From positions 6,160 to 70,159 of the forward strand of contig CAZNLH010000014.1 of the NCBI GenBank assembly GCA_964573995.1: 64,000 bases of DNA, read 5' to 3'. The stretch comes from CAZNLH01 sp964573995 (GTDB taxonomy: Bacteria > Gemmatimonadota > CAZMKB01 > CAZNLH01). The position numbers and the translations under genes were made by a program. Positions 1 to 8,089 of the stretch are shown here, piece after piece; the stretch's first letter is position 1; every line of letters begins with the position of its first letter. Below the pieces are notes generated by a model. That model had not been told where the DNA came from, searched no databases, and was given only the letters and a program-made list of their open reading frames with translations.

Positions 1-396
1 TCCACCTCCCATCTCGAATATGGTCCGAATGCCCGGGTAAACGGCCCCCACTCCCCGCGCGATTGCAAGGAATTCATTTTCGTGCTTCACCCCCAAGAGA
101 TTCGCCATCTGCTTGCCGCCGCTCCCCGTCGTCCGGATGCCGCCTATGGCCTTATCCGGGACGACATCCGCCAATTCACGCAGCAGGCTCAGGACGACCC
201 GGACCGGTTGCCCCTTGATGCGCCTATAAGGAGAGGCAACCAGAAAGCAGCCGTCCCCGATCGAATTCTCCCTGGAGGAGAACCATGGCGTCTTTGGAAG
301 GTTCACGAGCCTCTCCAGGACATCCCTGTCCGATGACTCGCCGATTGCAACCACCTTGGCACTTATCGATCCGATGTCAATACCAACGAATATCAT
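1..396 (-). CDS. BadF/BadG/BcrA/BcrD-family ATPase (CoA-enzyme activase), N-terminal 132 residues, cut by window edge
   Basis: The reading frame opens at an ATG on the minus strand and runs off the left edge without a stop, so only the N-terminal ATPase part is seen. Residues 3-14 carry the ASKHA phosphate-1 motif (GIDIGS followed by SAK), and the segment KGQPVRVVLSLLREL plus NEFLAIARGV about 110 residues in match the pattern of activators of 2-hydroxyacyl-CoA dehydratases and benzoyl-CoA reductases. Known members are homodimers with a bridging [4Fe-4S] cluster that couple ATP hydrolysis to low-potential electron transfer. The cluster cysteines would lie beyond the window. The gene follows the HEAT-repeat gene after 79 bp on the same strand, so it is probably the third gene of an operon with the radical SAM gene. 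Whether it is a stand-alone activase or the long multidomain type cannot be told. Confidence 0.8.
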   Translation of the reverse strand, partial: MIFVGIDIGSISAKVVAIGESSDRDVLERLVNLPKTPWFSSRENSIGDGCFLVASPYRRIKGQPVRVVLSLLRELADVVPDKAIGGIRTTGSGGKQMANLLGVKHENEFLAIARGVGAVYPGIRTIFEMGGG

Positions 397-475
397 TGCC
401 CTAAGCCACTGAATTCTACAAGGAAGACCTTTGTAACTTAAAATTCAATACTCAGAAAGAGAAACCAGGCGTCTC

Positions 476-1096
476 TCAGGACTTGGATTTCCGTAATATG
501 TCTATACCTTCCCGCTCAAGCCCCTCAAGCCCCATATTCCTCTTCTCTTCATCCAGGCGGTCCAGTTTTTTCCTCAGAAGGCCCGCGACCTTCTTCACTT
601 TCAACATGCTGACGAGAGAAGCAAGCCGCGCAATCTCCCCTGGCCCTGCCTTTCGTTCCAGTCCTTCGATAAATAAATCCACCACCAACTCCTCCGCCCT
701 TTTCTCCCCGGTGCAGAGCAACAGGGAGGTCACCCGGGAACGCACTCCATGATCTCGATCCCGCAGCAACGGCGCCAGGAGATCCACGATCCTGATCCTT
801 TCTCCTTCCTCGTACAGGGAATGCAGCATTTCCGCCGCGATGATCCTTACCATAGAATCGTCGTCCTGTAGCGCCTGGCGCAGGATCCTGAGGTAGCCTT
901 CGGCCCTTTTCTCCGTGAGCATGCGGAGCGCCCTCTTACGGATAAAGGGTTCCCCATCACGAAGGGCCAACCGCTCCAGGTCATCGTCCCCAAGGCGCCT
1001 GTCAGCCTCCAAACGAATCATGGCCTCATATCTCTTTGCCATATCAGGAGAGGCCAACTCGTCGGTCGACACCACGCCCGCTATATCTTCGTTCAT
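476..1096 (-). CDS. HEAT-repeat protein, 206 aa
   Basis: This is a soluble, helix-rich protein without a signal peptide. Residues from about 55 to 150 form repeated helix pairs of HEAT type: segments such as RKRALRMLTEKR, VRIIAAEMLHSLYEEGER and VRSRVTSLLLC recur with the D-x-x-V-R spacing typical of these scaffolds. No catalytic motif is visible. HEAT proteins usually act as protein-protein scaffolds, or as lyases or maturation factors for tetrapyrrole-bearing proteins; nothing here selects among these. Its ATG lies one base after the TGA of the upstream radical SAM gene, so the two are almost certainly translated together. I infer that it assists the radical SAM enzyme or the downstream activase, but its function is unknown. 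Confidence 0.75.
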   Translation of the reverse strand: MNEDIAGVVSTDELASPDMAKRYEAMIRLEADRRLGDDDLERLALRDGEPFIRKRALRMLTEKRAEGYLRILRQALQDDDSMVRIIAAEMLHSLYEEGERIRIVDLLAPLLRDRDHGVRSRVTSLLLCTGEKRAEELVVDLFIEGLERKAGPGEIARLASLVSMLKVKKVAGLLRKKLDRLDEEKRNMGLEGLEREGIDILRKSKS

Positions 1097-1097
1097 C

Positions 1098-2816
1098 TCA
1101 CATACCCTCCCGCAAATGACTGCCGGATTCCCCGGCCTTTAGTTTCTCTATCAGACGTTTCAATTCTCTCGGGTAGCCTTCTTCCCTGGCCTTCTTCAGG
1201 ATTTCCTCGCGAGACAGGGAATACTTTCTCTCCACCTTTTCGCGGAAGACGGGGCCCGAATTGTACGTACAGAAGGGGTAGATCGTGCCGTCCGGGGTGC
1301 TGTAATGTATGATGCACCTCTTGACACGTTCCACGTCATAGTTGTAAGAATCCATGAAGTGCATCCCTGCAACCAGGAGCGTCTTGAAGGTATAAGACCC
1401 GTCCATCTTTCCCCTACCCTTGCTCTTGTCGACGAATCCCTCGAGCGTCTGGAGGAAGCGGGTGAACGACAGGCCCTCGGGGGCCTTGGATGCATCGAAG
1501 TACTTCCTGATCGAATTAAACGTCTTGGCCTTCAACAAGCTCTTCACACGGATCCTTGAATCCCGGTTCTTTTCCGCGATCTCATTCATCTTCCGAAACA
1601 TTCCCACCACGTCGATGAAGCGTGTGACCGGCGTGGACCGTCCCTTGTTATCGATGAAGAGATATGTCCCGACGGAACAGTGGTTGTGGCAGGAGAGCGT
1701 AACGGTCTCTTCTCCCCTGACGACCCCAAGCAGGCGGGAGAAAGGTGTGGTGCATGCAAGCGGAAACCAGTCGTCCGGGTTGGAGGCGAGTCCCGTCTGT
1801 TCCTCGATACACCTGGGGAGGTCCGCAAGGGTGAAACGCTTCTCCATCCTCTCCCTCGAAGAAATCCGGCCGGTGAACGTCACAGGTTGATAACTTATAC
1901 CGCTCATGATATCGATGTTTTCAATCGCAAGTTTCAGGATGTCACCTACCTGATGATCGTTCAGTCCCCTGACTATCGTGGGGACGAATACTATCTTCAG
2001 CCCCGCCTTGCGGACATTCTCCATCGCCTTCAATTTCTTTTCGATGAGAGGTTCGCCCCTTGTCCTGAGATATACATCATCCGAGACACCGTCAAATTGT
2101 AGATAAAGTGTATGAAGGCCGGCTTCCTTGCACTGTTCTGCAAATTCAAGGTCATTAAAGCGGATCCCATTCGTGGCGATCTGGATGTGAGTGAATCCGA
2201 GATCCCTCGCGGCCCGCAGGGCATCCAGGAACCTGGGATAAATGGTCGGTTCTCCGCCCGAGAACTGGATTATTCTCCCAGATACTGGCCGTTCATCCCT
2301 CAGTGTCTGCAGCATGGTCAGGACCTGTTCAAAAGAGGGTTCATAGAGGTAGCCGGCGGCGTTCGCATTGGCGAAGCAAATCGGGCAGGTAAGGTTACAC
2401 CGGTTCGTGAGGTCTATGTTCGCCAGGCTGCTGTGGCTTGTATGGAGGTTACAGAGGCCGCAATCTTCCGGGCAGACCTCTGCATCGACCACCTTTGGAT
2501 TCATCAGGCCCCTGTTATCGCCGAAGTCATAACCCTCCATCCTCAGGTAGAATTTTACGTCCGAGAATATTACATCCTTGAAATTACCATGTTCCCTGCA
2601 CGACTTTATCATCATGACACGGCCGTCTTCCTCTATGATAGTCGCTGGGATGATGGCCCGGCATTCCGGGCAGAGTGACTTTGTCTCCTTGGGCAAACCC
2701 TTCAGTCTCGGAGTAATAGGGGTTCCGAGATATGTGGAACGGGGTTGATAGACGAACGCCTCTCCGGAGCCCTCCACCTTCTTTTCTACAGTGGACTTGA
2801 GCATAGTTCCAGTCAT
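1098..2816 (-). CDS. Radical SAM protein of the tetraether lipid synthase (Tes/MJ0619-like) family
   Basis: The 572-residue frame has an N-terminal CPEC zinc- or cluster-type motif, then a CPEDCGLCN cysteine group, then the radical SAM signature CNLTCPICF followed by ANANAAGY. GGEP, QIATNGI and LYLQFDG segments follow, as in MJ0619-type enzymes. A C-terminal part holds further cysteines (CTTPFSRL, CHNHC, CIIHYSTPDG...CTYN), consistent with extra Fe-S clusters. In archaea this family joins the alkyl tails of two lipids into a membrane-spanning lipid; homologues occur in bacteria. The substrate here is inferred, not shown. An in-frame TTG/ATG pair 24 codons upstream (to 2888) lacks a ribosome site. 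The ATG at 2816 is preceded by GGAAGGGG and is preferred, though the spacing is long. It heads an operon with the HEAT and activase genes and lies behind a candidate sigma-54 promoter. Confidence 0.7.
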   Translation of the reverse strand: MTGTMLKSTVEKKVEGSGEAFVYQPRSTYLGTPITPRLKGLPKETKSLCPECRAIIPATIIEEDGRVMMIKSCREHGNFKDVIFSDVKFYLRMEGYDFGDNRGLMNPKVVDAEVCPEDCGLCNLHTSHSSLANIDLTNRCNLTCPICFANANAAGYLYEPSFEQVLTMLQTLRDERPVSGRIIQFSGGEPTIYPRFLDALRAARDLGFTHIQIATNGIRFNDLEFAEQCKEAGLHTLYLQFDGVSDDVYLRTRGEPLIEKKLKAMENVRKAGLKIVFVPTIVRGLNDHQVGDILKLAIENIDIMSGISYQPVTFTGRISSRERMEKRFTLADLPRCIEEQTGLASNPDDWFPLACTTPFSRLLGVVRGEETVTLSCHNHCSVGTYLFIDNKGRSTPVTRFIDVVGMFRKMNEIAEKNRDSRIRVKSLLKAKTFNSIRKYFDASKAPEGLSFTRFLQTLEGFVDKSKGRGKMDGSYTFKTLLVAGMHFMDSYNYDVERVKRCIIHYSTPDGTIYPFCTYNSGPVFREKVERKYSLSREEILKKAREEGYPRELKRLIEKLKAGESGSHLREGM

Positions 2817-3220
2817 TTGTCGAGCCCCTTCCTTTTTAGTGTGAGATTGAACCAAAACAAGACATACCATGGGCTGATCGTACATCAATATACAACACGC
2901 ACGGGGGGGCCTTTTGAAACTGCCATGAAAAAAATAGCGACACTAACAATACACTTACCGCAAAAACCGTTCCCATGGCTTCCTGGAATCAAACAATATG
3001 TTTTTAGATAACATCATATCTCATGATGAATCAATGAATATATTTTACTGCTTTACTTTTAGACTATCGAGGTTTCCTGCATCAATTGAGGTCAATTTTC
3101 ATTGCATGTTGTGCCAAAACAATACATATGGCGGGCAAATCCCGAGCGATGTATTATATTGGCTCACCATGAACCATTTCCCCCAATATTTCGGGTCATT
3201 ACGACACATGCCAGACCTCC
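2817..3220 (-). other. AT-rich intergenic region between sigma-54 activator and radical SAM gene
   Basis: About 400 bases without a credible gene. The stretch 2930-3170 is clearly more AT-rich than its surroundings, as expected for a regulatory region. It holds the -24/-12 candidate at 2960-2973. A second TGGCAC (minus strand, near 3112) has no GC at the right distance. I see no clear terminator after the activator gene and no enhancer-type inverted repeat that I would defend. Confidence 0.5.
2960..2973 (-). promoter_or_regulatory. Candidate sigma-54 (-24/-12) promoter for the radical SAM gene
   Basis: Read on the minus strand, GGGAACGGTTTTTGCG places GG and GC exactly 10 bases apart, as the -24/-12 class requires. 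AAC-GG and TT flank them as in the consensus TGGCACGG-N3-TTGC; two outer positions differ. Transcription would begin near 2949, about 130 bases before the chosen ATG. The gene immediately upstream on the same strand is a sigma-54 activator, which supports the call. It is a motif match only. Confidence 0.4.
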
Positions 3221-5269
3221 TCAGGCGTCCCCCTTTTCGTAATCTTCCAGTTTCCTGTACAGGGTACGGCGACCGATCCCGAGGATCCTGGCGGCCTTGG
3301 ACTTGATCCCCCCGGAATAATGTAAGGTCTCCGTGATGACCTTCTTTTCTATCTCGTCCATCCGGCTTCCGATCTCGATCTCTATGTTCTTCCCGCCTAC
3401 GTCGCCGTCGATGTACCGGATGTGTTCCGGCAGGTCCTCGACGCCAAGGACCTTTTTTTCGGCGACTACCACCGCGCGCTCGATGATATTCTCGAGTTCC
3501 CGGACGTTTCCCGGCCAATGGTATGCCCTGAGGAGATCCACTGCCCGGTTGGAGATACCAACCACCTCCTTGCCGCTCTTCTCTCTAAACTTTCCAATGA
3601 AATGATTGATCAGCAGAGGAAGATCTTCCTTCCTGTCTCGAAGCGGAGGAAGATCGATGGGGTATACATTGAGCCTGTAATACAAGTCCTTTCTAAACTT
3701 CCCCTGTGAAACGGCCTCTTCTATCGAGACGTTACTAGCCGCAATGACCCTCACGTCGGCCTTAATGGTCCTGCTCCCCCCCACACGCTGAAACTCTCCG
3801 TCCTGCAGCACACGCAGTAGTTTCACCTGTGCGGCGAGGCTCATCTCCCCCGCTTCGTCCAGGAATATGGTGCCGCAGTTGGCCTGCTCGAACTTTCCCC
3901 TGTGCTGGCGCCTGGCGTCAGTAAAGGCACCAGCCTCGTGACCGAAGAGTTCGCTCTCCAGCAGGCTCTCGGGGATGGCCCCGCAATTTATCTTGACGTA
4001 AGGCCCATCAGCCCTGGGACTGTTCTCCTGGATGAGGTTGGCTATCAATTCCTTCCCCGTCCCACTCTCCCCGAGGACAAGGACGGTCGTGGTGCCGCCC
4101 GCCACATGCAGGGCCATGTCCACGCACCTCCGAATCTTTGGATTTCTGCCGATGATCTTCTCCTGCGCCTTTCTTCCCTTCAATTCCTGCCTCAGCCGGA
4201 GGACTTCGGAACTCAACTTGTTATTCTCTATGGCAACGCCCGTCTGATTTGTGATCCCCTCCATGAGTTGGACCTCGTATGACGAGAGTTGCTTCCCAGG
4301 CCTGTCCCATACCAGGATCAAGACGGCAAATACCTTACGATCGACCATGATCGGGGCGAGAAGCCCATTTGCGCCCCGACAAAGCCTGGTAAGCATGAGA
4401 TCGGAAAGGGCGTTCTCCCCGGGATCTTCGAGTCTAATGACCTTCGGTTCCATGAAAAAGGTGCTCCATTCCGATAACGAGTCGAGCAAGATGGATTTCC
4501 TCTCACGCGACGGCAGGCCATCCCCCCATATCTCAGAGTCCGCGGGGAAGTCGATCCTCCCTTTGTCATAGTCTACCAGGCCGATCCCGCACCTGTCCGC
4601 CTTCATCAGTTCCTTGGACTTCCGGATGATAAAAGAAAAGACCTCGCTTATATCGAGCTTCGAATTGAGGTCAGTGGCAATTTCGAGCAGCGTTTTTGCA
4701 ACCTCGACCTCCTTTTCCTTCTCCTGGTACAGTCGTGTATATTGGAACGCGATCGCGAGCTGGCTCGCAAGAGATTGCAGGAAGCCGATCTCATCCTTCG
4801 ACCACGAATAGTGATGATCACAGTGGTGAAGCCCGAGGATCCCGAGCAGTAGATCCTGAAAGGAGATTGGAACGACGAGGATCGAGAGCGTCTGAAGTTT
4901 GGTTATGAGGTTTCGGAATACCTCGGGGTATGTCCCTGAAGTGGTATCCTGGATCGCTATGGGTCTCTTTGTCCTTCGGAAAAAATCGGCCAACTGCCTG
5001 TTATCCGCCGGCACTTCTATATTCAGACTCGAAGGTATACCGGAGTCCTCGCGATATTCGTAATTGATCTTTAATGTCATGTCCCGCGAATAGACCATCA
5101 GGTCACAGCGGCTGACGCCCATCATCTTACCCAACTCCTTCACCATCACCGTGAGAAAATTATCCAGATCGATGGCGCTGACGATATTCGAGCCTACCTT
5201 GTGAAGAAGGAGTTCCCGCTGCTCAAATAGTGAGACCTTCTTCTGAAGTTCCCTGAGGCTACTGGCCAC
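3221..5269 (-). CDS. Sigma-54-dependent transcriptional activator with two GAF domains and Fis-type HTH
   Basis: 682 residues in the order GAF (about 20-180), GAF (about 195-350), AAA+ sigma-54 interaction domain (about 373-605) and Fis-type helix-turn-helix (about 640-675). Walker A is GESGTGKE at 400-407 and Walker B is FLDEAGE near 470. The sigma-54 contact loop reads GAFTDA (447-452) instead of GAFTGA, an alteration in the otherwise near-invariant motif. The C terminus KAARILGIGRRTLYRKL is a standard recognition helix. GAF domains bind small ligands, so this is probably a ligand-gated activator of the FhlA/NorR type with no receiver domain. It lies just upstream of, and in the same direction as, the radical SAM operon, whose promoter candidate is of sigma-54 type. 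The ligand is unknown. Confidence 0.92.
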   Translation of the reverse strand: MASSLRELQKKVSLFEQRELLLHKVGSNIVSAIDLDNFLTVMVKELGKMMGVSRCDLMVYSRDMTLKINYEYREDSGIPSSLNIEVPADNRQLADFFRRTKRPIAIQDTTSGTYPEVFRNLITKLQTLSILVVPISFQDLLLGILGLHHCDHHYSWSKDEIGFLQSLASQLAIAFQYTRLYQEKEKEVEVAKTLLEIATDLNSKLDISEVFSFIIRKSKELMKADRCGIGLVDYDKGRIDFPADSEIWGDGLPSRERKSILLDSLSEWSTFFMEPKVIRLEDPGENALSDLMLTRLCRGANGLLAPIMVDRKVFAVLILVWDRPGKQLSSYEVQLMEGITNQTGVAIENNKLSSEVLRLRQELKGRKAQEKIIGRNPKIRRCVDMALHVAGGTTTVLVLGESGTGKELIANLIQENSPRADGPYVKINCGAIPESLLESELFGHEAGAFTDARRQHRGKFEQANCGTIFLDEAGEMSLAAQVKLLRVLQDGEFQRVGGSRTIKADVRVIAASNVSIEEAVSQGKFRKDLYYRLNVYPIDLPPLRDRKEDLPLLINHFIGKFREKSGKEVVGISNRAVDLLRAYHWPGNVRELENIIERAVVVAEKKVLGVEDLPEHIRYIDGDVGGKNIEIEIGSRMDEIEKKVITETLHYSGGIKSKAARILGIGRRTLYRKLEDYEKGDA

Positions 5270-5889
5270 TTAAACCCCCAAGACGACCGCTGACCTGTTC
5301 AACAAGTCTTACCTGAATCAGTGATTGAAAATATATGCGGTCAGATACTCTCCAAACAAGGCCGCCGAACGAATGAAATATACATGACTTCTCGATAACA
5401 TGTCAACATCTCCACGAGGTCTCGATAGTGGCATCCGAACGATCGCCAAGCTCCGGCCCTTGGCTACTATGTTAGTATCACCTTTAGGCGACCAACCTGC
5501 CGGTAGGAATATTGTAAAACAATACAACTCTGGACCTGATTTCATATTGACATCCTTCTCCATGTGATATATACTGTTATGAATCAAGATCTTTCCAAGT
5601 TGGGCGATTGATGGATGCCACCGTAAGGCTCGCCCGGGGGAAGGCCTCACGAACTGAAGGAGGCTCCTACCTGATGGAAGGGTCACGATCAACTTGATCG
5701 GTGAGTAAATGCACAGGAAGTTCGCAATCCAACTATTAAGCTCTCGAATGTCGTGTTGATGACCGGTAATCTATCCTAAGCGACTAAGAGAAAGGAGGCC
5801 CTATCGGGTGACTTGATATCCATCCATCGAGGATGAGTACCACTCTCCCAACCTTTTTCCCCCATTGATTCATCAAAGGAGAAGACATT
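5270..5889. other. 620-bp divergent intergenic region with a strong promoter and long leader
   Basis: The region separates the sigma-54 activator (minus) from the secreted-protein gene (plus). It contains a near-perfect sigma-70 promoter at 5547-5575, about 310 bases before the ATG at 5890. The implied leader holds short stems such as GGGCGA...TCGCCC around 5608-5643 and GATCAACTTGATC near 5687-5699. I recognise no known riboswitch. A 124-codon minus-strand frame (5318-5692) has no ribosome site or recognisable composition and I do not call it. Confidence 0.5.
5547..5575 (+). promoter_or_regulatory. Sigma-70 promoter upstream of secreted-protein gene
   Basis: TTGACA (5547-5552) and TATACT (5570-5575) are separated by 17 bases. 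Transcription would start near 5582 toward the secreted-protein gene, leaving an untranslated leader of about 300 bases, or it could drive an unannotated small RNA. Confidence 0.6.
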
Positions 5890-7824
5890 ATGGTGAAAGG
5901 AAAGTTCGGAGCACACTTGTTGGCACTGGTATCCCTGGTGTTCTTGCTATGGAATGCCTATCCCGCCAGGGCGTACGAAATCCGTTTCGACTTCGAGGGT
6001 AACCACCCGCTGGCTGGATTCACCGTCGACGGATGGGGCGTCAGAGACAGCACCTGCCAGTACGGGCCGCAGACTTTCCCATCGGGCTCACAGGCGGTAG
6101 GTGTGCCTGAGACCTGTCAGCCCGGTTATCCAAACGGAAACGGGCTCCCCGGCAATAACTGGATCGGTACACTCACGACCCCCGCGGTGGCCTTGACGAG
6201 TGTGTTTCCTTCACTCTACCTCGGCTGGACATACTGGTCCGACTTCGAGGGCGTTACAGCCACCTTCGACGGTGTGATCATAGAGATGGTCAACCTTACA
6301 CAGGGGACGACCGTCCAGATCGACTCGTTGGCGCAGAACGACCTCTGCCCTACCTATGATGACATCATAGGTATCACGAATCCAAGGCTCGAGGGATTAT
6401 GGGCGTATTGTTACGACACCCTGGCCCCGACCTTCAATTCCCTCGGGTATCCATTCGTAGTCCTGCAGAGCATAAGGCCCGGCGGTGAAGTCCCAAGCCG
6501 TCCAAGGCAACATCCGAACATGCCGACCGACTTCGAGTGGCGAAACGTCGTATCGGTCGACCTGATCGCGGCCGGATATGCAAACCCCGGCGATACCGTC
6601 CAGTTCAAGTGGACCTTCGCCTCAGACCAGTTGGCCAATGGTGCGGGTTACTTCATGGACGACCTCTTCATCTCCTCCGATCCGCCCACGGACCTGCAGC
6701 CCCCGTCGATAGACGTCGTCTCTCCCGAGATGTGGGCTGACATTCCGGACAGCAATCAGCCGATAACGGTAACGGCCACAATCACGGAGGGATGCGCCGG
6801 GAGCGGGGTGAACCCCGACTCGGTCTTCCTGATCTACGACGACGAAGACACTACCGGCCTCCAGGTGAACATGACCAATACCGGAGGAGATACCTACGAG
6901 GGCCAGATTCCTGGCTATCCCTACGACACCGACATCCGTTACAGGGTCAAGGCGACCGACAACGCCGGCAACACCGGGGCCAGCCCCTGGCGCCATCTCG
7001 AAGTGACCGATGCGATCACACTCAAGTGGGATGACGGGGTGCCGGCGAGCGTGTACACCGGCCTCGAGGCGGGTGACGGATTTACCGTGAGGTACCAGAA
7101 CCAGTCATCAGGGGACACTGTCTACGTCCTTCACAAGATAATGTATTACTTCGGCAATGCCAACGGACTGTTCGATGTGGTGGTGAACTTTGACGCAGGC
7201 GGACAGCCCGGTGCAGAGATCTATCGCGAAAACGGCGTCACGAACGGCGATGTCGCAAATACCTTTTACGAGTACGAGTTGCCGGATAGTACAGTGCAGT
7301 TCTCTCCCGGCCAGGCATTCCACGTAGGTATGCGGCTTGCATCCCCAGACACTCTGCTCGACCCCCAGCAGTTAATAGACGGGGTGGACGATTACTCGGG
7401 GGAGAGTTGGGTGATAGCCGGAGGCGGGATCAACGAAGTCGTGGGAGAGACGATGATAAGGTGCAAGGTGAAGAAGCGTTTCGTAGCCGGTGTGGGAGAT
7501 CACGGAGGTCCGGGGATCTCTCTACCCAGGGCCTATTCCCTTGGCCAGAACTTCCCGAACCCGTTCAACCCGTCGACCACTATCCGTTTCGCTATCCCGG
7601 CTCGTGATGGAGAGGACGCCGCTGTCCAGACCCGTTTGAGCATCTACAACCTTCGCGGGGAATTGATCAGGACCCTCGTGAACGCAGAGAAGGATCCTGG
7701 TGAATACTCCGTCCAGTGGGACGGTACCAACGTAAGGGGTGAGAAGATGGGATCGGGCGTATACCTCTATCGCCTCCAGGCAGGTGACTTCACCTCTACC
7801 AAGAAGATGGTGGTCGTGAAGTAA
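5890..7824 (+). CDS. Large secreted protein with C-terminal NPFNPSTT sorting/FlgD-Ig-like domain
   Basis: 644 residues. The first 28 form a signal peptide (Lys-rich start, leucine-rich core, cleavage after ARA). The body is Gly/Asp/Thr-rich beta structure. Residues from about 275 to 375 (PPSIDVVSPEMW... RYRVKATDNAGNTG) look like an Ig or fibronectin-like domain. The last about 95 residues contain QNFPNPFNPSTT, IYNLRGELIRTL, QWDGTN and GVYLYRLQAGDF..KKMVVVK, the type A sorting/FlgD-Ig-like domain used for export and surface attachment in FCB-group bacteria. No enzymatic motif is visible. ATG 5890 follows AAAGGAGAAGACATT, a good ribosome site. It stands alone between a strong promoter and an intrinsic terminator. 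The function is unknown; an adhesin or an extracellular structural role is a guess. Confidence 0.85.
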   Translation: MVKGKFGAHLLALVSLVFLLWNAYPARAYEIRFDFEGNHPLAGFTVDGWGVRDSTCQYGPQTFPSGSQAVGVPETCQPGYPNGNGLPGNNWIGTLTTPAVALTSVFPSLYLGWTYWSDFEGVTATFDGVIIEMVNLTQGTTVQIDSLAQNDLCPTYDDIIGITNPRLEGLWAYCYDTLAPTFNSLGYPFVVLQSIRPGGEVPSRPRQHPNMPTDFEWRNVVSVDLIAAGYANPGDTVQFKWTFASDQLANGAGYFMDDLFISSDPPTDLQPPSIDVVSPEMWADIPDSNQPITVTATITEGCAGSGVNPDSVFLIYDDEDTTGLQVNMTNTGGDTYEGQIPGYPYDTDIRYRVKATDNAGNTGASPWRHLEVTDAITLKWDDGVPASVYTGLEAGDGFTVRYQNQSSGDTVYVLHKIMYYFGNANGLFDVVVNFDAGGQPGAEIYRENGVTNGDVANTFYEYELPDSTVQFSPGQAFHVGMRLASPDTLLDPQQLIDGVDDYSGESWVIAGGGINEVVGETMIRCKVKKRFVAGVGDHGGPGISLPRAYSLGQNFPNPFNPSTTIRFAIPARDGEDAAVQTRLSIYNLRGELIRTLVNAEKDPGEYSVQWDGTNVRGEKMGSGVYLYRLQAGDFTSTKKMVVVK

Positions 7825-7853
7825 GACCACCGGTCAGTGTATTGACGGTCCAT

Positions 7854-7889
7854 GCGGGGGGTCCACTCGGATCCCCCGCTCTATTTTTT
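7854..7889 (+). terminator. Intrinsic terminator after secreted-protein gene
   Basis: GCGGGGG (7854-7860) pairs with CCCCCGC (7873-7879). The loop can extend the stem through TCC/GGA, and a T-rich tract TCTATTTTTT follows. It lies 30 bases after the stop codon. Confidence 0.85.
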
Positions 7890-8016
7890 CCCCGGCAGAT
7901 GTACCGAAACGACTGATCTGCATGCCGAGGCCTAACTACCCTTCCACGCGGTGGCTCCCTGAGGCAATAGTCACAAGGATGAATTGCACATGCCAGGATG
8001 ATTCCCTTTGAAGACC

Positions 8017-8045
8017 TTGACAAGTGATATCCGATATATTATACT
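8017..8045 (+). promoter_or_regulatory. Sigma-70 promoter of the membrane protein/winged-helix operon
   Basis: TTGACA (8017-8022) and TATACT (8040-8045) with a 17-base spacer. The -10 overlaps the left arm of the palindrome at 8042-8060, so a protein bound there would block RNA polymerase. Confidence 0.75.
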
Positions 8046-8060
8046 TTGCTTTGCAAAGTA
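8042..8060. promoter_or_regulatory. Palindromic operator overlapping the -10 element
   Basis: TACTTTGC (8042-8049) and GCAAAGTA (8053-8060) are perfect inverted copies with a 3-base spacer. The inner CTTTGCAAAG is itself a perfect palindrome. The site covers the -10 and start region of the operon that encodes a winged-helix regulator as its second gene, so autorepression is the natural inference. Confidence 0.6.
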
Positions 8061-8089
8061 CTTTTAACATTTAAACACGGAGGTTTACC

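Noticed and set aside
3090..3130. TGGCAC on the minus strand near 3112 as a sigma-54 -24 element
   Set aside because: The next GC is 8 bases from GG, not 10, so the spacing is wrong; the site at 2960-2973 fits better.
5318..5692. 124-codon minus-strand frame upstream of the sigma-54 activator
   Set aside because: No ribosome site, no recognisable protein, and it overlaps a strong plus-strand promoter.
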